A DNA stretch of 64,000 bases from Sphingobium sp. CR2-8 (GTDB taxonomy: Bacteria > Pseudomonadota > Alphaproteobacteria > Sphingomonadales > Sphingomonadaceae). Below are positions 10,896 through 20,538 of this stretch, in pieces. The position numbers were made by a program, and so were the translations under genes. Position 1 is the first letter of the stretch. Every line of letters begins with the position of its first letter. The stretch covers positions 2,854,501 to 2,918,500 of the forward strand of contig NZ_JAYKZY010000002.1 in NCBI RefSeq assembly GCF_035818615.1, read 5' to 3'. A model generated the notes under the pieces. The model ran no database searches. It saw nothing but the letters and a program-made list of their open reading frames with translations, and was not told where the DNA came from.

Positions 10896-13682
10896 ATGAC
10901 TCAGAATCACCTCTATCTCGTCGATGGCAGCGGCTATATCTTCCGCGCCTATCACCAGCTTCCCCCGCTCACCAACCAGCATGGCCAGCCGGTCGGTGCG
11001 GTCTATGGTTATACGACGATGCTGTGGAAACTGGCCGAGGAGCTGGGCAAGGCGGAAGGGCCGACGCACATGGCCGTGGTCCTCGACAAGGGATCGCACA
11101 CCTTCCGTAATGACATGTACGACGAGTATAAGGCGAACCGCCCGCCCGCACCGGAAGACCTGGTCCCGCAATTCCCGATGATCCGCGACGCGACCCGCGC
11201 CTTTTCCCTCCCCTGTATCGAGGAAGCCGGGTTCGAGGCGGACGACATCATCGCCACCTATACCAAGGCGGCGGTCGCTGCGGGCTGGCATGTTACGATC
11301 GTGAGTTCCGACAAGGATCTGATGCAGCTGATCCAGCCCGGCGTAGACATGTACGACACGATGAAGAATGAACGGCGCGGGCCGGACTATGTCATGGGCA
11401 AGTTCGGCGTACAGCCAGAGCAACTGGGCGACGTGCTGGCGCTGATGGGCGACAGCGTCGACAATGTGCCCGGCGTACCGGGCATCGGCCCCAAAACCGC
11501 GTCGAAGCTGATCACCGAATATGGCGACCTGGAATCCGTGCTGGCCGCCGCGCCGGGCATGAAGAAGTCGAAGATGCAGGAAAACCTGGTCGCCAATGCC
11601 GAAATGGCGCGCCTGTCCCGGCGTCTGGTGGCGCTGCACGATGCCATGGACCTGCCCGAACCGCTGGAGGAACTGACGCTCAAGGGCATTCCCCAGGCGC
11701 CGTTGCAGGAATTTCTGGCGCATCATGGCTTCAAGACGCTGCTCAACCGGCTCGGCGCACCGGCGGCGGCCGTTGCGGTGGCGGCGACCGCCGCCGCAGC
11801 GAGCGAGTCTGGCATGACCGCAGCCCCCGCCGCCCTCGAAGAACCGGCGATCGACCGCAGCCTGTACGAAACCGTCGTCACGGTGGAAGCGCTCGATCGC
11901 TGGATCGCCGCCGCCCATGCCGAAGGGCTGGTGGCGGTGGATACCGAAACCGACATGCTGGATTGCGTGTCCTGCGGCCTGGTCGGCATCAGCCTGGCGG
12001 TCGGGCCGAACGCGGCCTGCTACATCCCGGTCGGGCATGGCGGCACCGACATGTTCGCCGAACGGCCCGAACAGCTGGACAAGGCGCTGGTGCTGGCGAA
12101 ACTCAAGCCGCTGCTGGAGGATGACAGCGTCCTCAAGATCGGCCAGAATCTGAAATATGACCTGACGGTGCTGCGTCGCCACGGCATTTCCGTCGCGCCC
12201 TATGACGACACCATCGTCATGAGCTTCGACCTCGACGCCGGGCAATCGCTCGCGGGCCATGGGATGGACGAGGCGGCACGCGTCCACCTCAATCACACAT
12301 GCATCAGCTTCAAGGAAGTGGTCGGCACCGGCAAGAGCCAGATCAGCTTCGCCGAAGTCCCGCTCGACCGCGCCACCGAATATGCGGCCGAAGATGCCGA
12401 CGTCACCCTGCGCCTGTGGAAACGGTTCAAGACCCGCGTCGCCAATGAAGGCGCGAGCCGCGTCTACGAACTGGTCGATCGCCCGCTTGTCGGCGTGATC
12501 GCGCAGATGGAGCATCGCGGGATCAAGGTCGACCGCGAGCATCTGTCGCGCCTTTCGGCCGAGTTCACTGCCGGCATCGCTGCGCTGGAAACGGAAATCC
12601 ACGAGATTGCGGGCCAGCCCTTCGCGATCGGGTCCACCCAGCAACTGGGCGCGATCCTGTTCGACAAGCTGGGGTACAAGGGCGGAAAGAAAGGCAAGTC
12701 GGGCGCCTATTCCACCGACGTCACCATCCTGGAACAGTTGAAGGCCCAAGGCGCGCCGATCGCCGCCAAAATCCTGGACTGGCGGCAGCTGTCCAAGCTC
12801 AAGTCCACCTATACCGACGCGCTCCAGGCGCAGATCAACAAGGATACGGGCCGCGTCCACACCAGCTATTCGCTGACCGGCGCGCAGACCGGCCGCCTGT
12901 CCTCGACCGATCCCAACCTTCAGAATATCCCGATCCGTACCGAAGTCGGCCGCCAGATCCGCCATGCCTTCATCGCCGAGCCGGGCAATGTCATACTGGC
13001 GGCGGACTATAGCCAGATCGAACTGCGGCTGGCCGCGCACATGGCCGACGTCCCTGCGCTGCGGGACGCGTTCGCGGCGGGCGAGGACATTCATTCCGCC
13101 ACCGCCCAGCAATTGTTCGGGGAGGTCAACCGCGACACGCGCGGCCGGGCCAAGACGATCAACTTCGCCATCCTCTACGGCATTTCGCGCTGGGGCCTCG
13201 CTGGGCGGCTGGAAATCAGCGCCGACGAAGCGCAGGACATGATCAGCCGCTATTATGAGCGCTTCCCCGGCATCAGCATCTATATCAACGACACGATCGA
13301 GAAAGCGCGGGAGCGCGGCTATACCGAGACCTTGTTCGGGCGGAAAACCTGGTTCCCGCGTATCAAGGCGGCGATCCAGCACGAACGGCAGGGCGCCGAA
13401 CGCGCCGCGATCAACGCCCCGATCCAAGGCACCAGCGCCGATATCATCAAGCGCGCGATGGCGCGCATGGAACCGGCGCTGGAAGCAGCGGGGCTGCCCG
13501 CCGTGAAGATGCTATTGCAGGTCCACGACGAACTGGTGTTCGAACTGCCCGAAGGCGATGTCGCAGCCGCCAGCGCGGTCATCCGGCAGGTGATGGAGAG
13601 CGCGGCCGAGCCGATCGTGACGCTGAGCGTCCCGCTGGGCGTGGAAATCGGCACCGGGCCGAGTTGGGGCGCGGCGCACTGA
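10896..13682 (+). CDS. polA: DNA polymerase I
   Basis: A full-length (about 928 residues) three-domain polymerase for repair and Okazaki fragment maturation. The N-terminal 5'-nuclease domain begins LYLVDGSGYIFRAYH and includes DNVPGVPGIGPKTA. The 3'-5' exonuclease domain has an intact DTETD motif, NLKYDLTVLRRHG and an EDADVTLRLW segment. The polymerase domain has motif A DYSQIELRLAAHMA, motif B with RAKTINFAILYG, and motif C LQVHDELVFELPE. Start chosen at 10896 (MTQNHLYLVDG); an in-frame ATG at 10878 would add six residues of poor quality. The gene stands alone. Confidence 0.96.
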   Translation: MTQNHLYLVDGSGYIFRAYHQLPPLTNQHGQPVGAVYGYTTMLWKLAEELGKAEGPTHMAVVLDKGSHTFRNDMYDEYKANRPPAPEDLVPQFPMIRDATRAFSLPCIEEAGFEADDIIATYTKAAVAAGWHVTIVSSDKDLMQLIQPGVDMYDTMKNERRGPDYVMGKFGVQPEQLGDVLALMGDSVDNVPGVPGIGPKTASKLITEYGDLESVLAAAPGMKKSKMQENLVANAEMARLSRRLVALHDAMDLPEPLEELTLKGIPQAPLQEFLAHHGFKTLLNRLGAPAAAVAVAATAAAASESGMTAAPAALEEPAIDRSLYETVVTVEALDRWIAAAHAEGLVAVDTETDMLDCVSCGLVGISLAVGPNAACYIPVGHGGTDMFAERPEQLDKALVLAKLKPLLEDDSVLKIGQNLKYDLTVLRRHGISVAPYDDTIVMSFDLDAGQSLAGHGMDEAARVHLNHTCISFKEVVGTGKSQISFAEVPLDRATEYAAEDADVTLRLWKRFKTRVANEGASRVYELVDRPLVGVIAQMEHRGIKVDREHLSRLSAEFTAGIAALETEIHEIAGQPFAIGSTQQLGAILFDKLGYKGGKKGKSGAYSTDVTILEQLKAQGAPIAAKILDWRQLSKLKSTYTDALQAQINKDTGRVHTSYSLTGAQTGRLSSTDPNLQNIPIRTEVGRQIRHAFIAEPGNVILAADYSQIELRLAAHMADVPALRDAFAAGEDIHSATAQQLFGEVNRDTRGRAKTINFAILYGISRWGLAGRLEISADEAQDMISRYYERFPGISIYINDTIEKARERGYTETLFGRKTWFPRIKAAIQHERQGAERAAINAPIQGTSADIIKRAMARMEPALEAAGLPAVKMLLQVHDELVFELPEGDVAAASAVIRQVMESAAEPIVTLSVPLGVEIGTGPSWGAAH

Positions 13683-13844
13683 TGCGGAGTAGGAAAGCTA
13701 CTCCTTAACTTCACACATTTCCCGCTAAATTCGAAATTTAATTACCAATCCTTGAAACTATCATAAAGATTCATAGGGAGTATCCGGATAGCCGGACGGT
13801 GGGATTGTGATAGTTTCTTATCGGGCGGTAGGACAGTGAAACGA
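13683..13844. other. AT-rich intergenic spacer downstream of polA
   Basis: A spacer of lower GC than its surroundings, between polA and the terminator of the leftward zinc-ribbon operon. No credible coding frame, tRNA or repeat is visible in it. Confidence 0.5.
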
Positions 13845-13876
13845 CAAAAAGGCCGGCCCCATCGGGACCGGCCTTC
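13845..13876 (-). terminator. Rho-independent terminator of the Bax-inhibitor / zinc-ribbon operon
   Basis: On the minus strand a GC-rich stem (AAGGCCGGTCCC against GGGGCCGGCCTT) is followed by a run of five Ts. It lies only five bases after the stop codon of the zinc-ribbon gene. Confidence 0.8.
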
Positions 13877-13880
13877 TTCG

Positions 13881-14174
13881 TCAATCGAACAGCTCTTCCA
13901 GAAAGCTCTTCTTGCGTTTCTTCGGGTAGCCGCGCCCATCGTCGCGATAGTCGCGATCCGGCCGATAGCTCTGTTGCGCAAAGGGCGCGGGTTGCAGCGT
14001 TGGCGCGCTCGCCTGCCCGGACCGCTCGATGATCTTGTCGAGTTCACCCCGGTCCAGCCAGACGCCCCGGCATTGCGGACAATAGTCGATCTCCACCCCC
14101 TGCCGGTCCGTCATCGCCAATCCGACATGACAGACCGGGCAAAGCATGGCCGACACGGCAGCCTGATCCCGCAT
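13881..14174 (-). CDS. Small TFIIB-type zinc-ribbon protein
   Basis: A 97-residue protein with two CxxC pairs, CPVCHVGLAM and YCPQCRGVWLDRGELDKII, which together form the zf-TFIIB zinc-finger family motif. The C-terminal half is polar and ends with a basic stretch (KKRKKSFLEELFD). An internal ATG at 14147 (MLCPVCHVG) would give a form starting directly at the motif, so the start is not certain. It sits five bases behind the Bax-inhibitor gene on the same strand and before a strong terminator, so the two form a short operon. Function unknown; probably a metal-binding adaptor. Confidence 0.8.
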   Translation of the reverse strand: MRDQAAVSAMLCPVCHVGLAMTDRQGVEIDYCPQCRGVWLDRGELDKIIERSGQASAPTLQPAPFAQQSYRPDRDYRDDGRGYPKKRKKSFLEELFD

Positions 14175-14179
14175 CGCGC

Positions 14180-14899
14180 TTATTCCCGCTCGCCGGTCAG
14201 GCTGAGCAGCATCTGGAACAGGTTGACGAAGTTCAGGTACAGCGACAGCGCGCCCATCACCTGCATCTTCTGCGCCACTTCATGACCGGCATAGTAGAAA
14301 TATTCCGACTTGATGCGCTGCACGTCCCAGGCGGTAAGGCCGGTGAAGACCACCACGCCGATGATCGAAATGACCATCGCCATCGCCGACGATCCGATGA
14401 AGATGTTGATCAGGCTGGCCACCAATATGCCGATCAGGCCCATGATGAGGAAACTGCCCATCTTCGTCAGGTCGCGCTGGGTGGTATGGCCCCAGAGCGC
14501 CATGGCAAGGAACATGACTGCGGCCGAGAAGAAGGCCTGGGCGATGCTGCCCCCGGTGAAGACCAGGAACACGCTGCCCAAGGATACGCCCATCACCGCG
14601 GCGAAGGCCCAGAAGGTCATGCGCGCCGTGGCGGTCGACATCTTTTCGATGCGGAAGCTGAAAAAGAACACGAACGCCAGGGGCGCGAAGATCGCCACCC
14701 ATTTGAGCGGCGTGCCGTAAATGGCGGCGGCCAGTGCGGGGGTATTGCCGACCAGAGCGGCGACCAGGCCGGTGATGACTAGGCCCAGCCCCATATTGCG
14801 GAAGACGCCCAGCATATGCGCGCGCAGGCCGGCGTCGGTCTGCGCCGTCTGGCTGGCACCATAGCCCGGCATGCGAACGGGATTATTCATGGGGGTCAC
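14180..14899 (-). CDS. Bax inhibitor-1 / YccA family membrane protein
   Basis: A roughly 239-residue integral membrane protein with about seven hydrophobic segments, first at about residues 35-50. It has the late conserved region TGLTAWDVQRIKSEY, which is typical of the BI-1 family (TMBIM), proteins linked to calcium/proton leak and membrane protein quality control. The coordinate start is a GTG at 14899; an in-frame ATG at 14890 is an equally good start. The gene is first in a two-gene unit with the zinc-ribbon protein. Confidence 0.9.
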   Translation of the reverse strand: MTPMNNPVRMPGYGASQTAQTDAGLRAHMLGVFRNMGLGLVITGLVAALVGNTPALAAAIYGTPLKWVAIFAPLAFVFFFSFRIEKMSTATARMTFWAFAAVMGVSLGSVFLVFTGGSIAQAFFSAAVMFLAMALWGHTTQRDLTKMGSFLIMGLIGILVASLINIFIGSSAMAMVISIIGVVVFTGLTAWDVQRIKSEYFYYAGHEVAQKMQVMGALSLYLNFVNLFQMLLSLTGERE

Positions 14900-15146
14900 T
14901 CACTCCATCCAAAAAAGTTGGTTCGAGTGGCCCGGTGCGGTCTCCTGCGGCAACGAGAGGGGGCAAATCGCCGCAAAACCTGCACCGGGCACACCCGATG
15001 CGGTCCGACATCGCGACAGGGATAAGGGGGTTATCCATGTCGCCAGAGGGGCCCGGCCCGCATCAGCAATATCGGGTGGAGAACGTATGGGCGCAAGGGA
15101 TCGGCCCGCCTGCAACATTTTATTACAATCGCGCCGATCCTGAATG

Positions 15147-15911
15147 TCAGTTGGCCTTGCGGGCCTCCCCAACCGCCTTGATGAACATCCAGACGTCGGC
15201 GGAGAAGGGCGGTGTCTGATCCGCCTGCCATTCGCCGATATTGTCGTAGAGACGCGTCACCCCTTCGGTCATGGCGGGCGTCGCTAACGCCGTGAAAGGC
15301 GCCAGCAGCGCCTGCCATTCGTCATAGAAAGCACCGGCCTGCACGCTGGCAGGATCGAGCGGCAAAGCCGCGGCGATACGTCCGGTCAGGTCCGCCCATT
15401 GCGCAGCATAGGCGGTCTGGTCGAAATCTGTCGGCAAGGCTTCCTTGGCATCGGCGAAATCCGCCTCGGCCTGCGCGCTTCTATATAGGTCGGCCACGGT
15501 CTTCATGTTTTGCGGATTCATCATGTCATCTCCCATGCGGATCAGCGAGCAAAGGGTCGCGGCATCGAGCGGCTCGCCACGATCGATGCGGGACAAGGCG
15601 GTGGTCAGATGCGCGCGGGCCTCGGCGAGGTCATGCGCCTGTTCGTCGAGCGCGACGATCTGCGCGCGCAGCAGCGGCGCAAGGTCGATAGGCCGGTCGT
15701 TGAGCAGCGTTTCGATTTGCCCCAAGGTAAAGCCCGCGCGTTTCAAGGTGACGATCCGGTGCAGGCGCGCCAAATCCATCGCGCCAAAATGGCGCCGCCC
15801 CGACGCGGTGCGCAGCGGACGCACGAGGCCCCGCCCTTCGTAAAAACGCAGCGCCCGGCTGGTGAGGCCGGTGGCGCGGGCGACGGCGGCGATATCCATC
15901 AAATCGGTCAT
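15147..15911 (-). CDS. MerR-family regulator with TipAS-like effector domain
   Basis: A 254-residue protein. Residues 5-70 form a MerR winged helix (AAVARATGLTSRALRFYEGRGLV, quoted in overlapping parts, with LVRPLRTASGRRHF following). A helical dimerisation region comes next (about 75-120). The C-terminal half (about 135-250) resembles the TipAS antibiotic-recognition domain. Proteins of this build activate transcription when the C-terminal domain traps a ligand, often a hydrophobic antibiotic. The gene diverges from cysS, and its target is unknown; such regulators often control their own promoter. Confidence 0.82.
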   Translation of the reverse strand: MTDLMDIAAVARATGLTSRALRFYEGRGLVRPLRTASGRRHFGAMDLARLHRIVTLKRAGFTLGQIETLLNDRPIDLAPLLRAQIVALDEQAHDLAEARAHLTTALSRIDRGEPLDAATLCSLIRMGDDMMNPQNMKTVADLYRSAQAEADFADAKEALPTDFDQTAYAAQWADLTGRIAAALPLDPASVQAGAFYDEWQALLAPFTALATPAMTEGVTRLYDNIGEWQADQTPPFSADVWMFIKAVGEARKAN

Positions 15912-16007
15912 GACAGTGGGATAGCGGTTGACGCTGGGTCAAGTTCAAGCGTTTTTTGCCGGACCTCTACCGTTGACGCCCAAGCCGCTTCGCGACATGG
16001 CTTTCCC

Positions 16008-17525
16008 ATGTCCGACGACCAGCATAATCACGCGCCGCTGCGCCTGTTCAACAGCCTGACCCGCACGATCGAGCCTTTCACGCCGATCGAGGATAATCAT
16101 GCGCGCGTCTATAGCTGCGGGCCGACGGTCTATAATTACGCCCATATCGGCAATTTGCGCGCCTATGTCTTCACCGACACGCTGCGCCGGACATTGCTGT
16201 GGAAGGGGCTGGGCGTCACCCACATCATCAACATCACCGATGTGGGCCATCTGACGTCGGACGCCGATGCTGGCGACGACAAGATGGAGGCCGCCGCGCG
16301 GGCGAGCGCCAGGAGCATCTGGGACATCGCCGCCCATTATACGGACGCGTTCAAGTCCAATATCGCCGCGCTCAACATCATCGCGCCCAGCGAATGGACC
16401 GTCGCGACCGACTATGTGCCGCAGATGATCGCATTTGCGCAGAAGATCGCGCCGGATCACTGCTACGAGTTGGAGAGCGGTCTCTATTTCGACAGCGGCA
16501 GCGTGCCCGATTACGGCGCGCTGGCTGGCGGTCGGGACGATGCGGCGCATGCCCGGATCGATCCCGTCGCGGGCAAGCGCAACGCATCCGACTTCGCCAT
16601 CTGGCGCAAGTCGCCGCCCGGCGAACAGCGCCAGATGGAATGGGACAGCCCGTGGGGCAAGGGCGCACCGGGCTGGCATCTGGAATGTTCGGTGATGAGC
16701 CAGGCGCGCCTAGGCCAGCCGTTCGACATCCACACCGGCGGCATCGATCATCGCGAAATCCACCATCCCAACGAGATCGCGCAAAACCAGGCCTTCCATA
16801 GTTGCTGCGGCGAACCGCATGGCGCCGTTGCGGGTTTCACCGGCGCACGCTGGTGGATGCACAATAATTTCCTGGTGGACCGCCAGGGGAAGATGTCGAA
16901 ATCCAAGGGCGGCTTCACGACCCTCTTCTCGCTGATCGATGCCGGTGTGCATCCGATCGCCTATCGCCTGCTGTGCCTTGGCGCGCATTATCGATCGGAA
17001 CTGGAGTTCAGCGCCGACAATCTGGCGGCGGCGCTGACGCGGCTCAAGCGGCTGGTCATGGGCGTCGAAGGGTTGAAGGCGCGCGCGGAAGCCGTGACCT
17101 GGCAGTCGCCTCGCATCGACTATCTGCGCGCCAATCTCCATCCCAAGCTGACGCCCTTGCTGGAGCAGTTCGACGCCGCGATCGCCGACGACCTGATGAC
17201 CCCGCGCGCCCTGCCCCTGCTGGAAGAAGCTATCGGGATCAAGAAGGTGCCGGTGGACGAAAAGCTTTGCCTGATCGCTGCCTTCGACCAGGCGCTCGGG
17301 CTGAACCTCCTGTCTCTGACCCGCGAAGAGCTGCGCCTGCGGCCAAAGGATGCGACGATCACATCGGACGAGATAGAGGCCGAACTCGCACGCCGCGCCG
17401 CCGCACGGGCGGACAAGGATTTTGCCCTGTCGGACGAGGTTCGCGACGGGCTGATCGCGCGGGGCGTCGATGTGATGGACGGCGATCCGCTGCGCTGGGA
17501 CTGGCGTTTGTCGCTAAGCGGTTAA
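16008..17525 (+). CDS. cysS: Cysteinyl-tRNA synthetase
   Basis: A class I synthetase of 505 residues that charges tRNA-Cys. The start at 16008 (MSDDQHNHAPLRLFNSLTR) is chosen because the upstream open frame runs antisense through the MerR gene. CGPTVYNYAHIGNLRAY carries the zinc-ligand cysteine and the HIGH-type motif (HIGN). HLECSVMS contributes a second zinc ligand, and KMSKSKGGF is the KMSKS loop. The length is slightly above the common 460-500. It is a single-gene unit, separated from the next gene by about 60 bases. Confidence 0.96.
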   Translation: MSDDQHNHAPLRLFNSLTRTIEPFTPIEDNHARVYSCGPTVYNYAHIGNLRAYVFTDTLRRTLLWKGLGVTHIINITDVGHLTSDADAGDDKMEAAARASARSIWDIAAHYTDAFKSNIAALNIIAPSEWTVATDYVPQMIAFAQKIAPDHCYELESGLYFDSGSVPDYGALAGGRDDAAHARIDPVAGKRNASDFAIWRKSPPGEQRQMEWDSPWGKGAPGWHLECSVMSQARLGQPFDIHTGGIDHREIHHPNEIAQNQAFHSCCGEPHGAVAGFTGARWWMHNNFLVDRQGKMSKSKGGFTTLFSLIDAGVHPIAYRLLCLGAHYRSELEFSADNLAAALTRLKRLVMGVEGLKARAEAVTWQSPRIDYLRANLHPKLTPLLEQFDAAIADDLMTPRALPLLEEAIGIKKVPVDEKLCLIAAFDQALGLNLLSLTREELRLRPKDATITSDEIEAELARRAAARADKDFALSDEVRDGLIARGVDVMDGDPLRWDWRLSLSG

Positions 17526-17589
17526 CCACGGCTTGACGCCCCCGCCCGTTCCACCCAAGAAGATGTCGGGGTGAAGCAGTGGGAGCAAC

Positions 17590-20538
17590 ATGCAGTTTTC
17601 CGCTCGGCTTTCGGCCGTCCTATTGACGTGGGCTTTACCCGTATCCCTTTCAGCCGCGACGACGCCTTCCCCTCCCGCCTTTTCTATTGATGACGTGCAT
17701 TATGAGCGGCTCTATCGCCTGGAAAAACGGGCGCTAAATCTGTTCGAAAGTGACGATTATGCGCTGTCCATGTCGCAGCAGACGCGCGACGCGTGGGTGC
17801 AGGTGCAGGACGCCGCGATGAAGGTGAAGGTCGGCGGACGGCCGCATCCGCTGGCGGGTGTCGCGCTGATCAACCTGGCGTCCATGGACCAGATCGATGG
17901 GAAGAATCCCGACGCGCTGGCGCGGTCGAGCGCGGGTCTCACCCTGCTGGCGCCGTTTGCCGACGCCTATCCCATCCCATGGATGCAGGGCCTGTCGATC
18001 AAGGGCTATGTCCAAACCACGCTGGGCGATGTGGCGAGCGGCGCGAATATGCTGGCGGCTGCGAGCACCTATATGGACGGCTATATCGCGCGCACGGCGG
18101 CGGACAGGCTTGATCCCGAAACCCATATGCTCCGCTCCAACATCGCCTTCGGCCATGCCCAGGCCCTGTCCCGCCTGGGCCGCAATGACGAAGCGGTCCT
18201 GGCGCAAAAGGCCAGCATGGATGCGCGCATAACAGCCGTAGGACCGAACAGCGCGGATAGCATCGGTTCCTATTATGGCTATGCACAGATGCTCCAACGC
18301 GCGGGAAAGGACACGGAAGCGGAGCGCTATGCGCGGTTGGCCGTCGACAAGGCGACCGATCATATCGATCGCAAACATCCCAGCTACGCCCGCGCGCTGG
18401 AGGCATTGGGCCTGCTTTTGTCGCGAACCGGGCGACGGGCCGAAAGCCTGGATTATCTGCAACGCGCCATCGCGATCAAGCGTGAAACGGTGGGCACCGA
18501 CAGCCTGTATTTTCAGTTCGGCTTGCAGAATCTGGCATCGGTGCTGATGCCGCTGGAACGCTATGCCTACGCCGAGGCCTTGTTCATGGAGGCGGAGGAG
18601 GGTTTCCGGAAGATAGAGGGGGAAAACAGCCCGCAATCGGCGCGCGCTCTGGCCTATGCCGCCTCCGCGAATGTGGCGCTGGGGCAGCGCGCGAAAGCCA
18701 TCACCCGTTTCACCACGGCTTTGACGCGGGTCGGCATCGGGTCGGACGGGGACCAGGATATCGGCCAGCGCGTCTATCCCTATCTGGTTCCCGCACTGAT
18801 CAAGGCAGGCCGGATCGCAGAGTCGCGCAAAGGTGCGATCGCCTATGCGGCGATCACCCGCCAACTGGACAATGCGCCTGCCCTGCCATTGGCAAAGGCG
18901 GCGGTGCTGCTGGCATGGACCGGGGCGGACAACGCGGCCTTGGGCGAGAATGCCCGGCGACTGGCCGGCGTCCTGCGCGACGGGGCGGCCATGAACGGCC
19001 ATGGCGAACTCACCGAAGAACAGCGGGCGGGACTTGATCTGGTGCTGGCGGCTGCGGTGCAGACACAGGACGGCGCCCTGGCACTTGACGCCATGGCCGT
19101 GCTTACAGGATCGCGCATCGCCCAGGCGAACCGTTTGGTGGCGCAGCGATTGGTCGAAGATCCCGTGCTGGCGGAACGTGTCCGCCGTCTTCAGGACAGC
19201 GTGAAAGTCCTGGAAGTCGCCGACAAGCGGCTACTCAAGGCGCTGGCGACCGACCAGGGCGTCGCTGCGGCGCGGGCGGCGCGCGCGCAGATCGCCATCA
19301 CGGTGGAGGCAGAACGGGTCGCCATGGCGCGCGACTATCCGCGCTGGGTCGATGCGCATGGCGGCGAACGTCCCGACCTGCGCCGATTGCAATCCGCCCT
19401 GGGTCCTCAGGAAGCGCTGCTGGCGGTGATACCCGCTTTTGATGGCGTCTATCTGCTGGCGATCAACGCGCATAGCGCACGGGTCGAACAAGTCGCGATC
19501 GGACGCGCCGCGATGGTGGCGATGATCCAACGATTGCGATCCTCGCTCACGCCCAAAGGCTTCGACCAAGCCGCAGCGCAGGACATTTATCGCCAGATTT
19601 TCACCCCTGCCATCCTCGCCACGCTGGGCAAGGCCAGAACGTTGAAGATCGTGCCGACGGGCGCCTTTGCGTCATTGCCTTTCGCTTTGCTGCCGCAACG
19701 ACCGATCGACGCGATCGATCGCGATACGCCCTGGCTGATCAAGCGGTTCGCGATAGAGATACAACCCAGCTTCGCGATCGACGCGGGCAAGCGGCGGCAA
19801 ATGGGTTCCCGCGATGGACGCTTCCTGGGCATCGGCGCTCCGCAGGCTTTGGCCAAGGCTCACCCGAACGCTGCACCAGATGCGGCCGATGCATGGTTGG
19901 TTGCGGCCAATCATCATTTCCGTAGCGGGCAGCCTGACGTCAACGCGTGGTCGCAACTGCCGGACCTGCCCGGATCGCTGGCCGAGCTGCAGGCGGTGGC
20001 CAAACGGTTCGGGCCGGATCATGCGACCTTGCTGATCGGCGCGGATGCCAATGAGCGAGCGATAAGGACCCGCGACCTGTCCCCCTATAATGTGATCCTG
20101 TTCGCGACCCATGGATTGGTGAATGGGGAGATGGAAGGCGTGACCGAACCGGCGTTGGTCCTGTCGCCATCGGAAGGTGGCGGCAAGGACGCGGACGGGC
20201 TGCTGACCGCGTCGGACATCGCGTTGATGCGGATGGACGCGGATTGGGTGATCCTGTCCGCCTGCAACACGGCGGCGGGCGGCGATGCGCAGGCGGCGGC
20301 CTATTCCGGTCTGGCGCAGGCGTTCCGCTATGCCGGGGCCGGATCGCTGCTGGTGTCGCACTGGCCGGTGCGGGACGACGCCAGCGCGTTCGTGACGCTG
20401 GAAACGGTGAAGGGCGCCAGTCGCGGCCTGCCCCGCGCGGTCGCACTGCAACGAGCGATGCTGAAACTGATGGAGTCGAAGCGTCCGGGCGCGGCGCAGC
20501 CCTATATCTGGGCGCCCTTCATCCTGATCGGCCGTTAG
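17590..20538 (+). CDS. Secreted TPR-repeat protein with C-terminal CHAT protease domain
   Basis: A 982-residue protein with a Sec signal peptide (residues 1-22). Several TPR-like helical repeats follow at about residues 80-400, including a clear unit around SYARALEALGLLLSRTGR. A less structured middle region comes next, then a CHAT domain at about residues 660-982. The caspase-like dyad is visible: His841 in LFATHGL and Cys892 in LSACNTA. CHAT proteins are clan CD cysteine proteases, and TPR-CHAT forms include craspase and gasdermin-linked proteases; here the protein is predicted to be exported and has no Cas or gasdermin neighbour. The gene overlaps the convergent ABC-F gene by four bases at its 3' end. 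Confidence 0.85.
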   Translation: MQFSARLSAVLLTWALPVSLSAATTPSPPAFSIDDVHYERLYRLEKRALNLFESDDYALSMSQQTRDAWVQVQDAAMKVKVGGRPHPLAGVALINLASMDQIDGKNPDALARSSAGLTLLAPFADAYPIPWMQGLSIKGYVQTTLGDVASGANMLAAASTYMDGYIARTAADRLDPETHMLRSNIAFGHAQALSRLGRNDEAVLAQKASMDARITAVGPNSADSIGSYYGYAQMLQRAGKDTEAERYARLAVDKATDHIDRKHPSYARALEALGLLLSRTGRRAESLDYLQRAIAIKRETVGTDSLYFQFGLQNLASVLMPLERYAYAEALFMEAEEGFRKIEGENSPQSARALAYAASANVALGQRAKAITRFTTALTRVGIGSDGDQDIGQRVYPYLVPALIKAGRIAESRKGAIAYAAITRQLDNAPALPLAKAAVLLAWTGADNAALGENARRLAGVLRDGAAMNGHGELTEEQRAGLDLVLAAAVQTQDGALALDAMAVLTGSRIAQANRLVAQRLVEDPVLAERVRRLQDSVKVLEVADKRLLKALATDQGVAAARAARAQIAITVEAERVAMARDYPRWVDAHGGERPDLRRLQSALGPQEALLAVIPAFDGVYLLAINAHSARVEQVAIGRAAMVAMIQRLRSSLTPKGFDQAAAQDIYRQIFTPAILATLGKARTLKIVPTGAFASLPFALLPQRPIDAIDRDTPWLIKRFAIEIQPSFAIDAGKRRQMGSRDGRFLGIGAPQALAKAHPNAAPDAADAWLVAANHHFRSGQPDVNAWSQLPDLPGSLAELQAVAKRFGPDHATLLIGADANERAIRTRDLSPYNVILFATHGLVNGEMEGVTEPALVLSPSEGGGKDADGLLTASDIALMRMDADWVILSACNTAAGGDAQAAAYSGLAQAFRYAGAGSLLVSHWPVRDDASAFVTLETVKGASRGLPRAVALQRAMLKLMESKRPGAAQPYIWAPFILIGR

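Noticed and set aside
10833..13427. An 864-codon open frame on the minus strand
   Set aside because: It is the antisense of polA, produced by high GC and strong codon bias; it has no family motif and no start signal.
15510..16007. N-terminal extension of the cysS frame
   Set aside because: It runs antisense through the MerR gene, and cysteinyl-tRNA synthetase similarity begins only at 16008.
17590..20538. Craspase or gasdermin-linked defence system
   Set aside because: There is no type III-E effector, crRNA array or gasdermin-like gene nearby, and the protein has a signal peptide.
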